This document shows, piece by piece, positions 39,519 through 51,790 of a DNA stretch of 64,000 nt (positions are counted from its first letter, which is position 1; each line of letters starts with the position of its first letter). The DNA is from Hydractinia symbiolongicarpus (Eukaryota; Cnidaria; Hydrozoa; Anthoathecata; Hydractiniidae). The notes beneath the pieces are model-generated. The model ran no database searches and was not told the origin of the DNA. It was given only the letters and a program-made list of their open reading frames with translations. The position numbers and the translations under genes are program-made. Location: positions 35,755,828 to 35,819,827 of the forward strand of contig NC_079876.1 of the NCBI RefSeq assembly GCF_029227915.1, read 5' to 3'.

Positions 39519-42500
39519 TCATAGAAGATTGTTCTTCATGAGAATTTCTTTATAAATGTTCATTGTATTTTCAAGTTGTTCGTTTTTCTTTTGCAAATTC
39601 ACAATCGTGAAACGCAGTCCCGAGTTTTCGTCTTCCAATTGTGAACACTTTCTACTGACTTCGATTTCTTTCTCGCGCCTTTGTTCTCGCGATTTTTTTG
39701 CCGCTTCATTATTTCGCTTCCGCCTTTCCCAGTAGCTTTGATCTTTGTTTTCAGGCGGGATAAACTGACGTTTTGATTTTTTTGCCATCGGCGCGGGATT
39801 GTATTGATATTTAGCGGATTTTAGTTCATTGTCACGTTCTCCATTATGTTCTCCTTGATGATTATCTTCGTTATCTCCCACACTTGATGATGGAGATGGA
39901 ACAGACGAACTTGCCGACAACGATCGATTTTTATCGGACACAATAACGGAGACAGAACGTATTTGACGTTTATATTCATGCGATGACTCTCCTATGCTGT
40001 GCCGATATTCATGTTCTTTTTTGTCCGTGGACGGACGATATGGTAAAAGATATTCTCCTGTATCATATCTTCGTTTCATTGTTTTTGGAATATGTACGTA
40101 CGTTTGACCACTATTTAATGACGCGCAGAAATCATCAATCCTCATCATGTGAGGTCTCAGCCAATCCATTTTAGATGTATCTTTGTTACTTTCTAAAATA
40201 AGAAAATAAATAAACAAAGGGTCAAACGTCAGAAGAAAAAAGCAATTTACTCATTCAGTAATATCACCTTCACAGATTGCCCACATTCAAACTCCCACAG
40301 ATTTTCAACCTTTTCAAATTAATCTAATCTGCAAACGCCAATCAGTGTTTAAAAAATCTGACTTTGAATTGCAAACATTCGCCTGTAAAACGATGTATTT
40401 CCCGTAAGCCATAATGGCTGCTTTTCCGTGTACTGACCCGTGGCTTTTGGGAGAACCACAGTGAACTATGAAAAAATACTGCATTTAACCAAGTGCACTT
40501 AATTACATGAAAACATAACTTTCTGGAAAATAGAAGCTGTTGTAACTAAAAAACATTTTCAAATCTTCCAACCATCTGCAAGATAAGCAGACTATATAAA
40601 ACTTTTTTCTTGTTTTAAATTATCTACAGAATATCGATAGCACCTTCGAAACCATTTCTTTCTCTTCGGAAAGGTAAAATTATTGAAGAAATTGTCTTAG
40701 AAACAAAAAAAACCTGGGCACGAGGATATTGTTAGGCAATATAGAGCTATTAGGGAAATTTATGTAACGTGGTTGAAGATGAGGCTGGCTTACTTAACAT
40801 ACTCTCACGCGACATAATTGTGTTATTAAAAGATAATTGTTGAGTGGTAATTGGATATTAAAATTTCATCCTTTGTCTGAAAAACATTTTCTTTGGATCC
40901 ATTATTACAACTATTTATAGTTGACCAGATATTCGCTGCTGCAGTAATCCGCCCACAGTGGAATGCAAGTTTTACACAATGCACGTCTTGTTGTTCTGTA
41001 TTGGCGATAAAAGAGCTGACGTTAGATCTATGTGAATTTTGCGGTAAAAAGTTACCTTACTATGCGCGCGGGTGTGAAAAAAAGAATGCACAAATATAAA
41101 ATAGACTTAGACATTTTTTACGTAATATTTGTCTCAAATAAGAATAATTTAAGCAAAAAAAACAAACAAAAAAAAACAAACAAGCAAATAAGAAATGGTA
41201 CGGTGACATAATAGATTAAGATGCTATCGCTGTGGTGTTTAGTGGAAGAAACTCGATTATGCAACATAATGAAACATAAGACAGCGTGCGTTATATAATA
41301 AATAATGTTGATGATCTATCAATATATCGATTACCCGGGGGCGTTGCTTTATTAGCTTGAATTTCATGCAGCCAGCGGTTTTTATAAGTATCTCAAATGT
41401 ACATGAAATCGTTACATTTGCATAAATGACTTGGAAACATGTACTTTGTTATCTTTTTTGGTTTATAATTAGAAAACATCGACCAACTAAATATGTGAGA
41501 ATTTTTATTGATGTTCTTAAGGTGAACAAACCAATTAAAAGAAAAATGTCCGCTCTCATTATGGTGAGTTTGTCAAGAGCGTGTTTGTCAAGTTCAATGT
41601 CGATATTATTATTTATGAATAATTTAGCCGGATATGCAATATTATATCTTGGGAGGGAGGGGGAGGGCGGGGTGGAGGGAAATAAAAAATAAAATTAAGT
41701 TTCTAGTTCAGCCTGAAAAAAGAAAAGCAACAATACAGAGTAGAAAGCCTATCAGCCTTGTTTTTTAAAAATAAATACTCTTTCCTAATTTTCTAAAGGA
41801 AGAGGATTATATAAATAAAAAGACGACAAAGAAGTGGTTTTTGGTAGACAAATAGTTGTGTTTGAGGAAAACTTGCGGGAAATATACTTTCTTTGTAATG
41901 CATGAGAAAGTTTCGGTTCGGAAACACTAGAAACACTAGAAACATTGGTTAGATGGATGTAATTGAGCGCTTAACGTTCCAAACTCTAAACTATAACTGT
42001 GGTGCAAAACTAACACAGGACGTCGACGCCGGAAGGGCCAGGGGGGGCATGCTCCTCCCCCCTTTTCCGAAGTAAATTTTATTTTTAACGTGAATTTGCA
42101 AAACGAATAAATCTTTATTTAGTCATTTTATTGATAAGTTTATAAAATCACTGCTCAGAGAGTGTGGTTTAAACCAATCCACAACATCAAAATCTAAAAA
42201 CAGGACCCTTCACTATTACATACATGTTGGAGATCCTTACATATCAACTCTGCAATTTTTTTTGCTTATTTCAAAGTGTTCAAATTGCAGAACACATACG
42301 GATCGTAAGAAGTTTACACTGTTTGTTGTTTGCATTGTACTAAATGACTTAGTGGAGAACTTGAATTGTTCAAACCCTACTACCTAGGATGTTATGTAGA
42401 GAATCCTGAACCTTGAACAGCAATGACATGGCAATCTTCATTGACATGGCAAGCGTCATTGACATGCTAAGCTTCACAGACTAGTTAGAAATAAAAACAA

Positions 42501-42596
42501 AAAGAAATATAAAACAAAAATCTAATATCAAAATTTACCATGAGGTGGGCTTTGCTTGCTTATCCACCTTTCTTGGTTTGCCATTGCCTCGACCAT
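39519..42596 (-). CDS. bZIP transcription factor (PAR/NFIL3-like), two coding exons
   Basis: Exon 1 is 42596-42539 (58 nt, starting MVEAMANQERWISKQSPPH) and exon 2 is 40192-39519. The GTAAAT donor and the TTATTTTAG acceptor join a split GAA codon and give 243 aa. The C-terminal bZIP domain has the basic region YWERRKRNNEAAKKSREQRR (about 173-192), followed by heptads CSQLEDENSGL, IVNLQKKNEQL and IYKEIL. The NNEAAKKSREQRR core and the preceding PPENKDQSYW resemble PAR-bZIP (HLF/TEF/DBP) and NFIL3/CES-2 proteins, which bind TTACGTAA-type sites and act in circadian and cell-death control in other animals. The N-terminal half is Ser-rich and low in structure. The ATG sits one base after an AG acceptor at 42598-42599, so an untranslated exon or a spliced leader must precede it. 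Confidence 0.85.
40193..42538 (-). other. Intron of the bZIP gene
   Basis: A 2.35-kb intron. It contains a candidate opposite-strand Cys-rich exon (40921-41099) and G/C-rich runs near 41650 and 42040, with no clear transposon ends. Confidence 0.5.
40921..41099 (+). CDS. Candidate terminal exon with a zinc-ribbon-like Cys pattern
   Basis: After an acceptor-like CTATTTATAG, a frame runs for about 58 codons to a TAA. It contains IRPQWNASFTQCTSCCSVLA and then LDLCEFCGKKLPYYARGC. The paired CxxC spacing (CTSC ... CEFC) suggests a small zinc-binding tail of a larger protein. No upstream exon on this strand is recognisable, and it lies inside the bZIP intron on the opposite strand. It may be a nested gene fragment or chance. 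I do not recognise the family. Confidence 0.25.
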
Positions 42597-42599
42597 CCT

Positions 42600-43962
42600 A
42601 AATAAAAAAGAAACATGCCTGAATTACACTGCTAGTGAACCGACTTTAACTTGGTAAGGAAATAATATAAGCTTGATGCAAAGGAATTGGAGTTTAGAAA
42701 TAAACACGGTCCAGGTGAGATTGGTAAAAGGTGATGAATTTACTGCGTCCATGTCATGCTGTCATGGAAAGCAGATGTTAGGTCGAGAATGATAATAGTT
42801 TGAACAAAAGAATTTTAACAAAGAAAAAAAAGCGATATTGACTGAAGAAAAATTACAAAACACAAAAAAATATTTGATTAATAAATAAAAAAGAGAATAT
42901 CATTCTTACAAGTGATATCATTCTTTTAAAACAAAAACAAAAAAAGTGACTGTTTCGCGCCATTTTTAAAATCTAAATGGTACGACAAACTCTTATCAAT
43001 TAGCGAGAGTATCCTCTCTCCGTTTCCTTTTTTTTAAACCTCTCTCTTGGCAATAAAACAGAAATTTGCCGTAAAATGTGCTAGATTTAGCATTAATGGT
43101 TTTTATTGGTATGGCAACAACAACAAACAATGAAACCGCCGATTACGCAACACAGAAAAATAATTTTGAAAAGCTGAGTAAGCAGTTCTGTACAAAAAAT
43201 GCAAAATAAGGAGAGTGACTGTTTGAGTTAAACGATGGGTTTGAAGACGTCATATTCTTGGTGTTTATAGCAAAAAATGCTTCAGGCGCTCAGTTTTTAT
43301 ACTGTGCCTTCCGCAGGAAAAAAAATGATGTGTAAACTATGTATTTTTAAGTATGTACATTTAAGCATGTATTTTTTTTGCAAAACACTTTTTGATAACA
43401 CTATAAGCAGGATTATGTGCGTTGTTGTTCAAGCTAGTATCTCATTGACCAAGCCATGTTGTGTTTGTTAAATATTGGAGTAGCAAAAATTTAATTATAA
43501 AAATGTGGTCATCCAAGCCATTGTAAAAATATTTTGTCTGTTGAGTAAAAGTTCTTTTTTTTTGATTGAATTGCACCATCTTGACTTAAACTGCACCACC
43601 TCGGCTTGACAGCCGTGAAACAATTCATTAATGTGTCTGAATACAAGAAATAGGCATGGAGATAATTTTTACGCCAAGTTTGCGAATAGCGAAGGACTTT
43701 TTTTGTAGACAATATAAATTAACCGCAAAGTGAAATATAATTTATTGGAAAGAAAAATTTTACCGCAGATAATTTAACATATAAAAATAAATCCTAGTCA
43801 ATTTTTTTTTGGTTTGACGTAGAACCTTTTGTTACACGGGAATTTGAAACATATTCCTTGTAAGGGCAGGATTTCCGTTACATTTGAAAAAAAGAGCACT
43901 TATATAGATATTCGACACAAACCTTAAAAGCAAGCTCTCATTAGGAACACCTGTACCTTTAG
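42600..43962. other. Upstream region of the bZIP gene
   Basis: AT-rich non-coding DNA. The untranslated first exon predicted by the acceptor at 42598 should lie somewhere upstream, but I cannot place it. Confidence 0.35.
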
Positions 43963-43998
43963 ACAATTTCATGACGGATAATACCGTCATGAAATTGT
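43963..43998. repeat. Perfect hairpin, 15-bp arms
   Basis: ACAATTTCATGACGG and its exact reverse complement are separated by six bases (ATAATA). It lies just left of a foldback element. Confidence 0.9.
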
Positions 43999-44030
43999 GG
44001 ATTTCTGACATACATTGACTTGTGGTGAAA

Positions 44031-44167
44031 ACTTTGGTACTTGCTAGTCATCCCGCTCCTCCTCCTCCAACAAGGTTTTAACCAAACCGTAAACCTAACC
44101 CTGACCATAACCTTGACCAGTAGGTGACTACGGGGCTCGGGAAATAACCAACAAGTACCAAACTTCC
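44031..44167. mobile_element. Short foldback/MITE-like element
   Basis: The left end ACTTTGGTACTTGCTAG and the reverse complement of the right end, AGTTTGGTACTTGTTGG, form inverted repeats of about 25 bp that end in CCCG on the inner side. The 80-bp interior holds an AACC-rich string. No target duplication is certain. Confidence 0.5.
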
Positions 44168-47100
44168 GGAGTTTGTGTTTCCAAAGAGTGCACGGGGTTA
44201 CAAAAGGTCGTGAAAATCTGGTTGCTACTGATTAAAAAACATTTTTTCCTTAGATACTAACAAGCCGGCTTTAACGTGAAAAAAGACATCATAAAATTAA
44301 CAATCTATCAAGCACCTTGCCAATGTTAGCAATAAACCATGTTTGTACCATCAAACAGATCTTTATGTAAAACAACTACAATAAATTCTATCAAGCATTA
44401 ATTCATTTTGTATTTGTCTTGCTAATTAGTTCTCTAATGACACACAAACCGTGATGATTCGTTATGAATCGCAATTAAGTTGTTTATCTTATATCAAATC
44501 ACCAACGGGAATGTCTTTTTTAAAAATGTTACAGTTATTAATTGTTGCAAAGTAGAAACACGCAGCTATGATGTCATACTTTACTACTTTCATGCGTGGG
44601 CGTCAATATGACGCGCGTTAAAATGACGTGTAGGAGTTGCGAGAGTTTTGCGTAACGTACTAAATTACATCAATTCATTTATGAGTAAGAATGGAAAAAT
44701 GCTTGAGACACTATCTTTTTTTTACAGTTTCGTTAAACCCTTACTGCTGAAGTAAGTTGTTAGTACTTCAAATGTTTCAGAGTTCAAACAAACGCCGTGA
44801 TCTCGTTATCATTATTATCACTATCAAACAAATGTTTGATCCCAATATCTTTATATCTTCGATATCCCGATTTATTGCAATCCTCTTGAGTATTCTCAGC
44901 CTTACCAGGTTGCCGTCATATCACTTAAAATTATCGAAACTGTTAGCTCTGGGTTTACCGCCTTTTCAATTTAGCGAATCATGAAATCGACAAAAATTAA
45001 TTTTGAGGAATTTATATCCACTTGTCAAAACTGCTAAAATAACAAATCGTATAAAAATCCAAAAATGTAAATCATATTTTCTTGTCTCTAATCAATTTTT
45101 CATTAAATAGAAATCACTCGAAATTATAATTGTTAATCAAGACTCCCTCTCTGTGTTTCTGTTAATCTTTCCAAACAAACCGTCAAAGTTAATTAAAAAA
45201 GCACACGAAGACTTGTGCGTAAGATCAACCGTTCGCCAATCAACCTGTATTTATGTTAATAATTCTTATAACATAATAAAAACCATCATATGAACATAAG
45301 TTCACATTGAAATAGCTAACCTTTTCCAGCTCTCGCTGTATTTATCCAACATATTTCTCTGCCAACTTGTTCCGCTTAATCCTTCCATGCGTATGGCTTA
45401 ATGAGTGTAAAAATCACAATTAACTTTAATCGCTTCATTAATAACCATAATTACAGGTCTCTCAATAACGAGTAATATTGACACTTAAATGTCATACAAC
45501 GAGTTTGATGCAGCCTGTACTTAGCTTAAAGGTGTATTACACTATAGCGACTAGACATTAAAAGAGACTCAGGTTAATTTTGGAAAGCCGCAAGAAATTA
45601 TTTCTGAACCTTCATAAAAGTCAAGAAAATTCACTTCCTTTCCTAACATCTGTACTGCTGAAATTGTGGGAATTCATTACCCACGCGACATATTAAACCT
45701 AACATCAGCTAACATACTTTCTAGCAAACAAACCTTACAAATACTATTTTAAAGAAATTCAACTAAAAAGGGGGTGAACTTGTAGAGGGTTTATCATTGC
45801 TTAAAACTTGTTATGCGTTTTATTATTTTGATGAACTACTCTGTTATACTTTTTATAAAAGTAAAGAAGAGACGCTGCGACACGAATTATGTCAGAAACA
45901 TGCAATGTGAGTCAAACAAAGTATGCAACCTTATCATTACACCAATCGAATCGCAAATCAAATGGTTTACGACAATAACATGTTTTTATTGTTCTTTAAA
46001 TTACGTATTTAATTTAAGATTTAAGGCTACTAATAGTTAGAATTGACGTCAAATAGTCGTCAATCAACTGTCCAATCTCACGTATCCACACAACAAACTT
46101 ATAAGTATGTCATTTTTCTTGATAATATTTCCTGGAAAAATTTGTAAACAAAACTTTAAGCATGATTTATTAAAAGAAAGAAATGACATGTCTCGCATGA
46201 TTAGGCGTCTTTTAATATCATCAAGATGGAGTCGAAGCATCCAGTAAAAATTAAAAGAAATATTGTAGCATTTTCACTTTGCTTTTGCATGCACTTTGGA
46301 CCGGAAGGATAAATTAAATGATATCTGCTAATGAATAACCGAAAATTTTGAACGTCAGTTTAAACCGCTCAAATTGCTTGTAACCAACCACACATTTGTT
46401 AACGAGTTCTGCTGACGTCATCAAAAGTTCTTGATGTGCATGCAATTACAGTTTTTTAAGTTCGTGTCCAACTTCATTTCTTCAATCGCCTATGATTGAT
46501 CATAAAAAAGTCCTAGCAACGAATTTGCTGGAATTTGTAACCGCCTATTTTGTAATGTTGTGTAACATATAATTTTAGCCAAGAAAATAATTTGGTCAAT
46601 TTGACTAATGCAAATAACTTAATATAGAAACAACCGTGCTGAGAATACAAATGAATCATCTTTACATTCGTTTTGAAGCGACTTTGAGAGAAAGAGAAAG
46701 TGTTCCCTTTTGTTTGAGTTTCAATTCCAAAAATGACTGTTTGGATGCTGGTGTGCATAAGAGTACAAAGCGTCTGATGTTGCTATGACCAAAAGTACTG
46801 AAAACAATATATCGTACAATATATCTGGTGTTTGTTTTACACCAGAATATCACATTTCAGCTTGTAAAAGTTTATTTCCTTCAGGTTATTAAACATGCGT
46901 CAGTGATAACTGTAGCTATTTTTCCTTAGCCAAAAAAAAACGTATTTCAAGTGGCTGCAATTTGGTATAAAGAATATGTTATAGGCATTTTAGAATTGAC
47001 CGTGAAAAATTGTGAAATGTACATTTACTTACTTTCATTTTCTTTTTTCTTTTCACTCTAGATAAACAGAAACACTCTAGCTAAGCAGAAACAGAAATTG

Positions 47101-50040
47101 TTTTTATTGATTGATTAATTAATCTGTTTATTAATTTGGAACCTGTTTGATCAAAGTGTTGGCTCAGGATACGGATATAACAATTTTAAGTCTTGCGGTA
47201 AACTGTGTTGCCATGGTAAATAAAAGAGAACTGCTCTGTTCATAATCAATTTTGATAGATAAATATATATCATTGTTGCTCTATAAATTTGTAAACCAAA
47301 AAATTTGTTCATATACGAAGGATAAAGATGTTGAATTTGTTTCAGGGTTTTAAAAATATGAGCCCGAAATCTTACTGTATTGAATGAAAAATTATCAATT
47401 AACCCCCGTCAAAAACTGTTAATTAACGCTCATTATAATAACGTGCTACAAGACCCTTCACACGAATTCAACAGTGAAATTTAATCTAACCCACCCTCCA
47501 CCCCAAACGCAAGCACACTTAAAACAATTAATAGCCCTTCTAATGACAGGTGCAACTCCTCATTAAAATACATAATTATAAAACGCCCTTTGTGCCTGAC
47601 TGACATTATGTAATTAACTCCCCTTCTAATAACACCAACCCCATTAACCCACCAAATATTACAATTAAGATTACCGCCATTGTTGCAATCCCACTACAAT
47701 TACCGCCCATTCAACCGCAGGATGTAAAACCTGTATTAAATGCCCATTGTTATTAAAACATCATAAGTAAAAATTTTGAATCCAGATTTTACATTTTGTT
47801 TGGTTTACAGCTTGTTGTGATTGCCGTCAATCTTGATTGGTTTACCGTGTAAGAAACAGTGTCAATGTAGTGTTGCAGTCGGTCTTGATTGGTTAAATCG
47901 ATCATACAAATTTGCATGGAAGTTACGTAATTAAGAAGAAATATTTTTGAAGAGGCTATAAAGATTACCATTATCTTATAAAAACTAAGAAAGTTGTCAT
48001 CGGTTAAACATCCGTGAAACAAAACAAATATTAATTTTTGGTTTTGTTCTTATTTGTTGCCATGACAACAACTAATCTTTTAAATTGTTGTGTCTGAAAA
48101 TACTTTAAGAAACAAATTACTCCCCAGTCTACTGCTCTAAAAGTAAGGTTACGACTTAATTACGATAATCTTGTCCCCAATCCCCTTTTTCGATATAAAA
48201 GAAAGATAAGTCAATCAGCATGCCATATGAATGTGGCTTGAACCTTTTCCAATTTTATTCATTACGACCTCATTACATCTCTTTTACATAAGTTCATCTG
48301 AAATATGTCACATTCTTTATGCGAGTTGAATGGAAGATAACAGCAATTAAAAAAAGTAATTAAAAAGATAACCATTTTGGGGAAATTTACGTAGAAATCT
48401 AACTTAGCAACGAAACAGCGTAAAAAGTTGTAGCCAAAATAAATAAATAAATAAAAACAAATATTATGGGCGGAAAAGAAAAGGAAATAAAAAATGTTAT
48501 ACTACTACTGATAAAATCATGCCGATTCTGAAATTAACCATATTTGTTTTGATTTTTTTCAAGTGGTCGCTTTTGTTTCATTTGTTAACGCATTCTTTTA
48601 TAGGACGGGGCTTTTCTGGCAACTTTGAAAATAGTTGCAAATAGTCCCGTTCTTGTTCCGTAAAATCCCTAATGCTTAGTTAAGGACAACTTGTTTGCCC
48701 AAAATAATGACATTGTTTGCGGCCTGGTTAAAATTGTTAACAAAGTCAAAATTATTAACAGGAGCATTTCCTTTTTCTACTATCACTTACAAATCTTATA
48801 GAAGAAGTAACAACAGCTTCTCTCTTTAAGACAATACAACATAACAAGCATACAAATTCGTACTATCCACATAACATGCAACTCCTCACTATAACATATT
48901 GACTAAAGTGTAATAAAATTAAAACCTACAATGTACAAGCAATCAGTATACTTAAATGTAAGCGAAATGTTGAAGCATGGCGCGACCTTTTGAAAGATGT
49001 ACACTTGTTGTGTTTTGTTGACAAGCTTGTTGTTAATATACAAGAGACAATTTTATTGACAACCTTGGTTCGATCTAATTTTACTATTCGACGTTTTAAT
49101 AGAAAAAATATCAACTTCGAATTTCATACATGAAGATGCTCACCATAAACAGCCTTCTTCTATGTGTATGTGATACGAACACCAGGTCAGCAATTAATAC
49201 AAATAGTGAAATTCCATGCGCAGTATTAGAGACAACAGCTTAAGGTAGCTGTCTACGGTCGAACTCGCATTGTAATATAACCTCTTTACTAAACAAGAAA
49301 AGACTCGGACATGTGACCATGGATGTAGTTAATGAGGATATATGCTAACTAAGGTTCCGCTACAAGCACAGCGTTCTACTATAATGCTGTTTCCACAAAC
49401 GCAATAATATCATAATAGAATATTGGAATACTGTTTATATGTTGCATCTAGTCACCACGTTTTTGCAAATATATAAAATTCTTTTGTGAGAATATAGCTT
49501 AAATATTTTAGGCCGTGTGACCATAACAAAATATTGGCTAAGGTCAGAAGTCCAAAGACATAAAGTGCAAATTGTATAATTTTCACATGTAGTCGTGCAT
49601 TTAAATTTTTAAAGATATTTAACTAACCAGTCAGAATAAACAAACAAGCTCCTTTTCCATATGTGTAAAACTAAAATAGTCCGATTTTCTAAATTCCCGT
49701 AAATAACTGGGTCCACCCTCTAGCTTGCCGCACACACAATATTGCAAACCAAATATATATCACATATCTGTGTTATATGTTTATTCTTATTTATATCATC
49801 TTTCATGGCTCCTAAGTTGATTTTTGTTTAGCAGACTCTCAACATCTTGAAAATACTTCAGATATTCACAACTTTTGCGCATATTTAACAAAATAAGTTG
49901 GACGTTCTTTTAGTGGCCCAATTTTTTTGGTTTCAATTTAAACTTTTTATATTTCCGGAAGGCATTATGGTGTTTTGTTGCATTTCGTAACGTTTTATAT
50001 GATTCTTTACTTTTCCAAAACTGTCTTTACTTGAAATGCA
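44168..50040. other. Gene-poor AT-rich stretch
   Basis: Nearly 6 kb without a supportable exon, RNA gene or classified transposon. Open stretches of 60-80 codons on both strands are what base composition alone would give. A TGACGTCA octamer occurs at 46413. Confidence 0.35.
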
Positions 50041-50830
50041 GTTGCCGCTAGCTATGTGGAAGTCCAGATAAGTGGAACTTTTACTAAATGGAACCATTTT
50101 CCACAGTCGCTTGGATTTGCCTTATCATACTCTCTTAGTTTCTTCGGATAAATGGAAACCCAAATAAGTGAAACATTGGCTAAGTGGAACCATTTTGCTG
50201 GTCCCTTGAGCCTAAATTGCAGCGTCGTAACTTTTCCTCGATTTTGAAAGCAAAATGATTTTAATGAGACATTCAGTAAGCTAAGGGGCAATTTAAAAGA
50301 ACTGAAGGCTCACCAAAAGCATGTAACCCTTAGCATCTTTACTTCTAAAGATTTTGTATGTTTAGATAATTCTGAAGTTGCCACTGAGCTTGTGCTATCT
50401 GTAGATGAAATAATCGATAGTTTACAAAATTGTAGTTGATAGCAAAATGAAAGGCAATGAATGCTTGTAAAAGCCTAGTTGCACTGACGTAAGAAACGCA
50501 ACCGAAACACTTCTAGACTTAGCCTATTTGTATCCTATATAATACGTTCCTTGATCGTGAGTGTGTCAGATTGATCGAAAGAGAACAAGTATCCATTCAT
50601 AATTTTCTTCACAGAGATTAAAAAGTTGTGAAATTTTGTTAAATTAAAATTGCTATTTTTATTTTAACCCTTCTAGAAAACTTTTGCATCTGTATTTTTA
50701 GGGCTTCTAAATTTTTTCCCAAACTGCGTTTTTTGGATAAGTGGAACATTCGTTAGTGGAACCATTTTTTTCGGTCCCTTGAAAGTTCCACTTATCGAGC
50801 AGAAATTGTAGTACAAATTTAGTTTTCTTG
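50041..50830 (+). mobile_element. Pogo/Tigger-like remnant
   Basis: Units of the type GATAAGTGGAAC followed by TAGTGGAACCATTTTT and GGTCCCTTGA occur at 50065-50110, 50150-50215 and, in part inverted, at 50735-50800, as in Tigger terminal repeats. Between them a short frame at 50350-50439 encodes DFVCLDNSEVATEL, LSVDEIIDSL and then a stop. It resembles the C-terminal tail of Tigger DDE transposases (acidic, ending in a DEIIxSL motif). Most of the transposase is missing, so this is a deletion derivative. Confidence 0.5.
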
Positions 50831-51648
50831 TTATGATTAAATTGTGACTTCAAGAACAATACCCAGTGGCGTAGGAAGCAGGATAAAGGGAATTTGCAAT
50901 GAGTTTTAAAAGTTAAGGTTAGTTTCTTTACAAAAAAAGAACACAAAAATAACAAAATTACTTCCTCGCCCCTTTTTAAACCGATGAATTGGACAATTTT
51001 TTTGTGTTCTTTGATAACAACAGTGAAACGAATGTTTTCACGACAAAACATAACTTTCAAAAACAACTGCCGAAGAGAAAAAAAAATCATTTTATTGAAT
51101 TCTAATGCCTTTTTCCGGCAATCTAGAGGGGTAATTTCAAGACTTTCAGCCCCGTTCCAATACCCTCACTTTCACCCTCCTCCAAAAAAGTTCTAACATG
51201 ACATCAGCATTTGGCTTAGGTTATTCGTTGTGTTAACAAATGATAGATTACAAGTGTTGTGAATATCAAGACACTATTGAGTGAAACAATGTGGTCGAAT
51301 CTTCATATGTCATCTACGCGATTGAGATGTTCAATATTTTTTAACAGATTTTAAAAATTGAATTTAAGGGTAATAACTAAGCATTTTACTGATGGAATGT
51401 TGCATTAACTACCGCATAAAAATAATTGACAGATAGTGTTATGGCTCATTAACTTGTGTCTAATTTAGCTGGATCGTTTGCACGTGTTTTTCACGCGTAT
51501 TGCACGAGTTCATCAAGTTATAACATGAGATGGAAAGGTCGTGCTAAACGCATGCTCCCTCAGTGTCTGTTGCCAGCAATAAAAATTTAACTTCGATAAA
51601 TGTGTTTGAAGTGTATGCTTAGAACGTGTAGTTTATCACAGAACTAAA
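50831..51648. other. Intergenic, no gene seen
   Basis: AT-rich spacer. Open stretches near 50.7-51.2 kb overlap on both strands and are not convincing. Confidence 0.35.
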
Positions 51649-51790
51649 ATCCGTCAGTGAAATCTGTCTAAAGCGGAAACCTCTACATAACGGAGATTAA
51701 CACTAAATACAGGTCAAACATTTTGCAAATAAATCTATAACAAGGACGTCTATAAAAAGCGGACAGTTTTTTTTTACACCAATGTAATAC
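51649..51790 (+). mobile_element. Terminal fragment of a second pogo-like MITE
   Basis: CAGTGAAATCTGTCTAAAGC, then GGAAACCTCTACATAACGGA and AAGGACGTCTATAAAAAGCG, match the layout of Tigger/pogo termini, which begin CAGT and repeat a tATAAcGGA motif. The other end is not identified. Confidence 0.4.
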
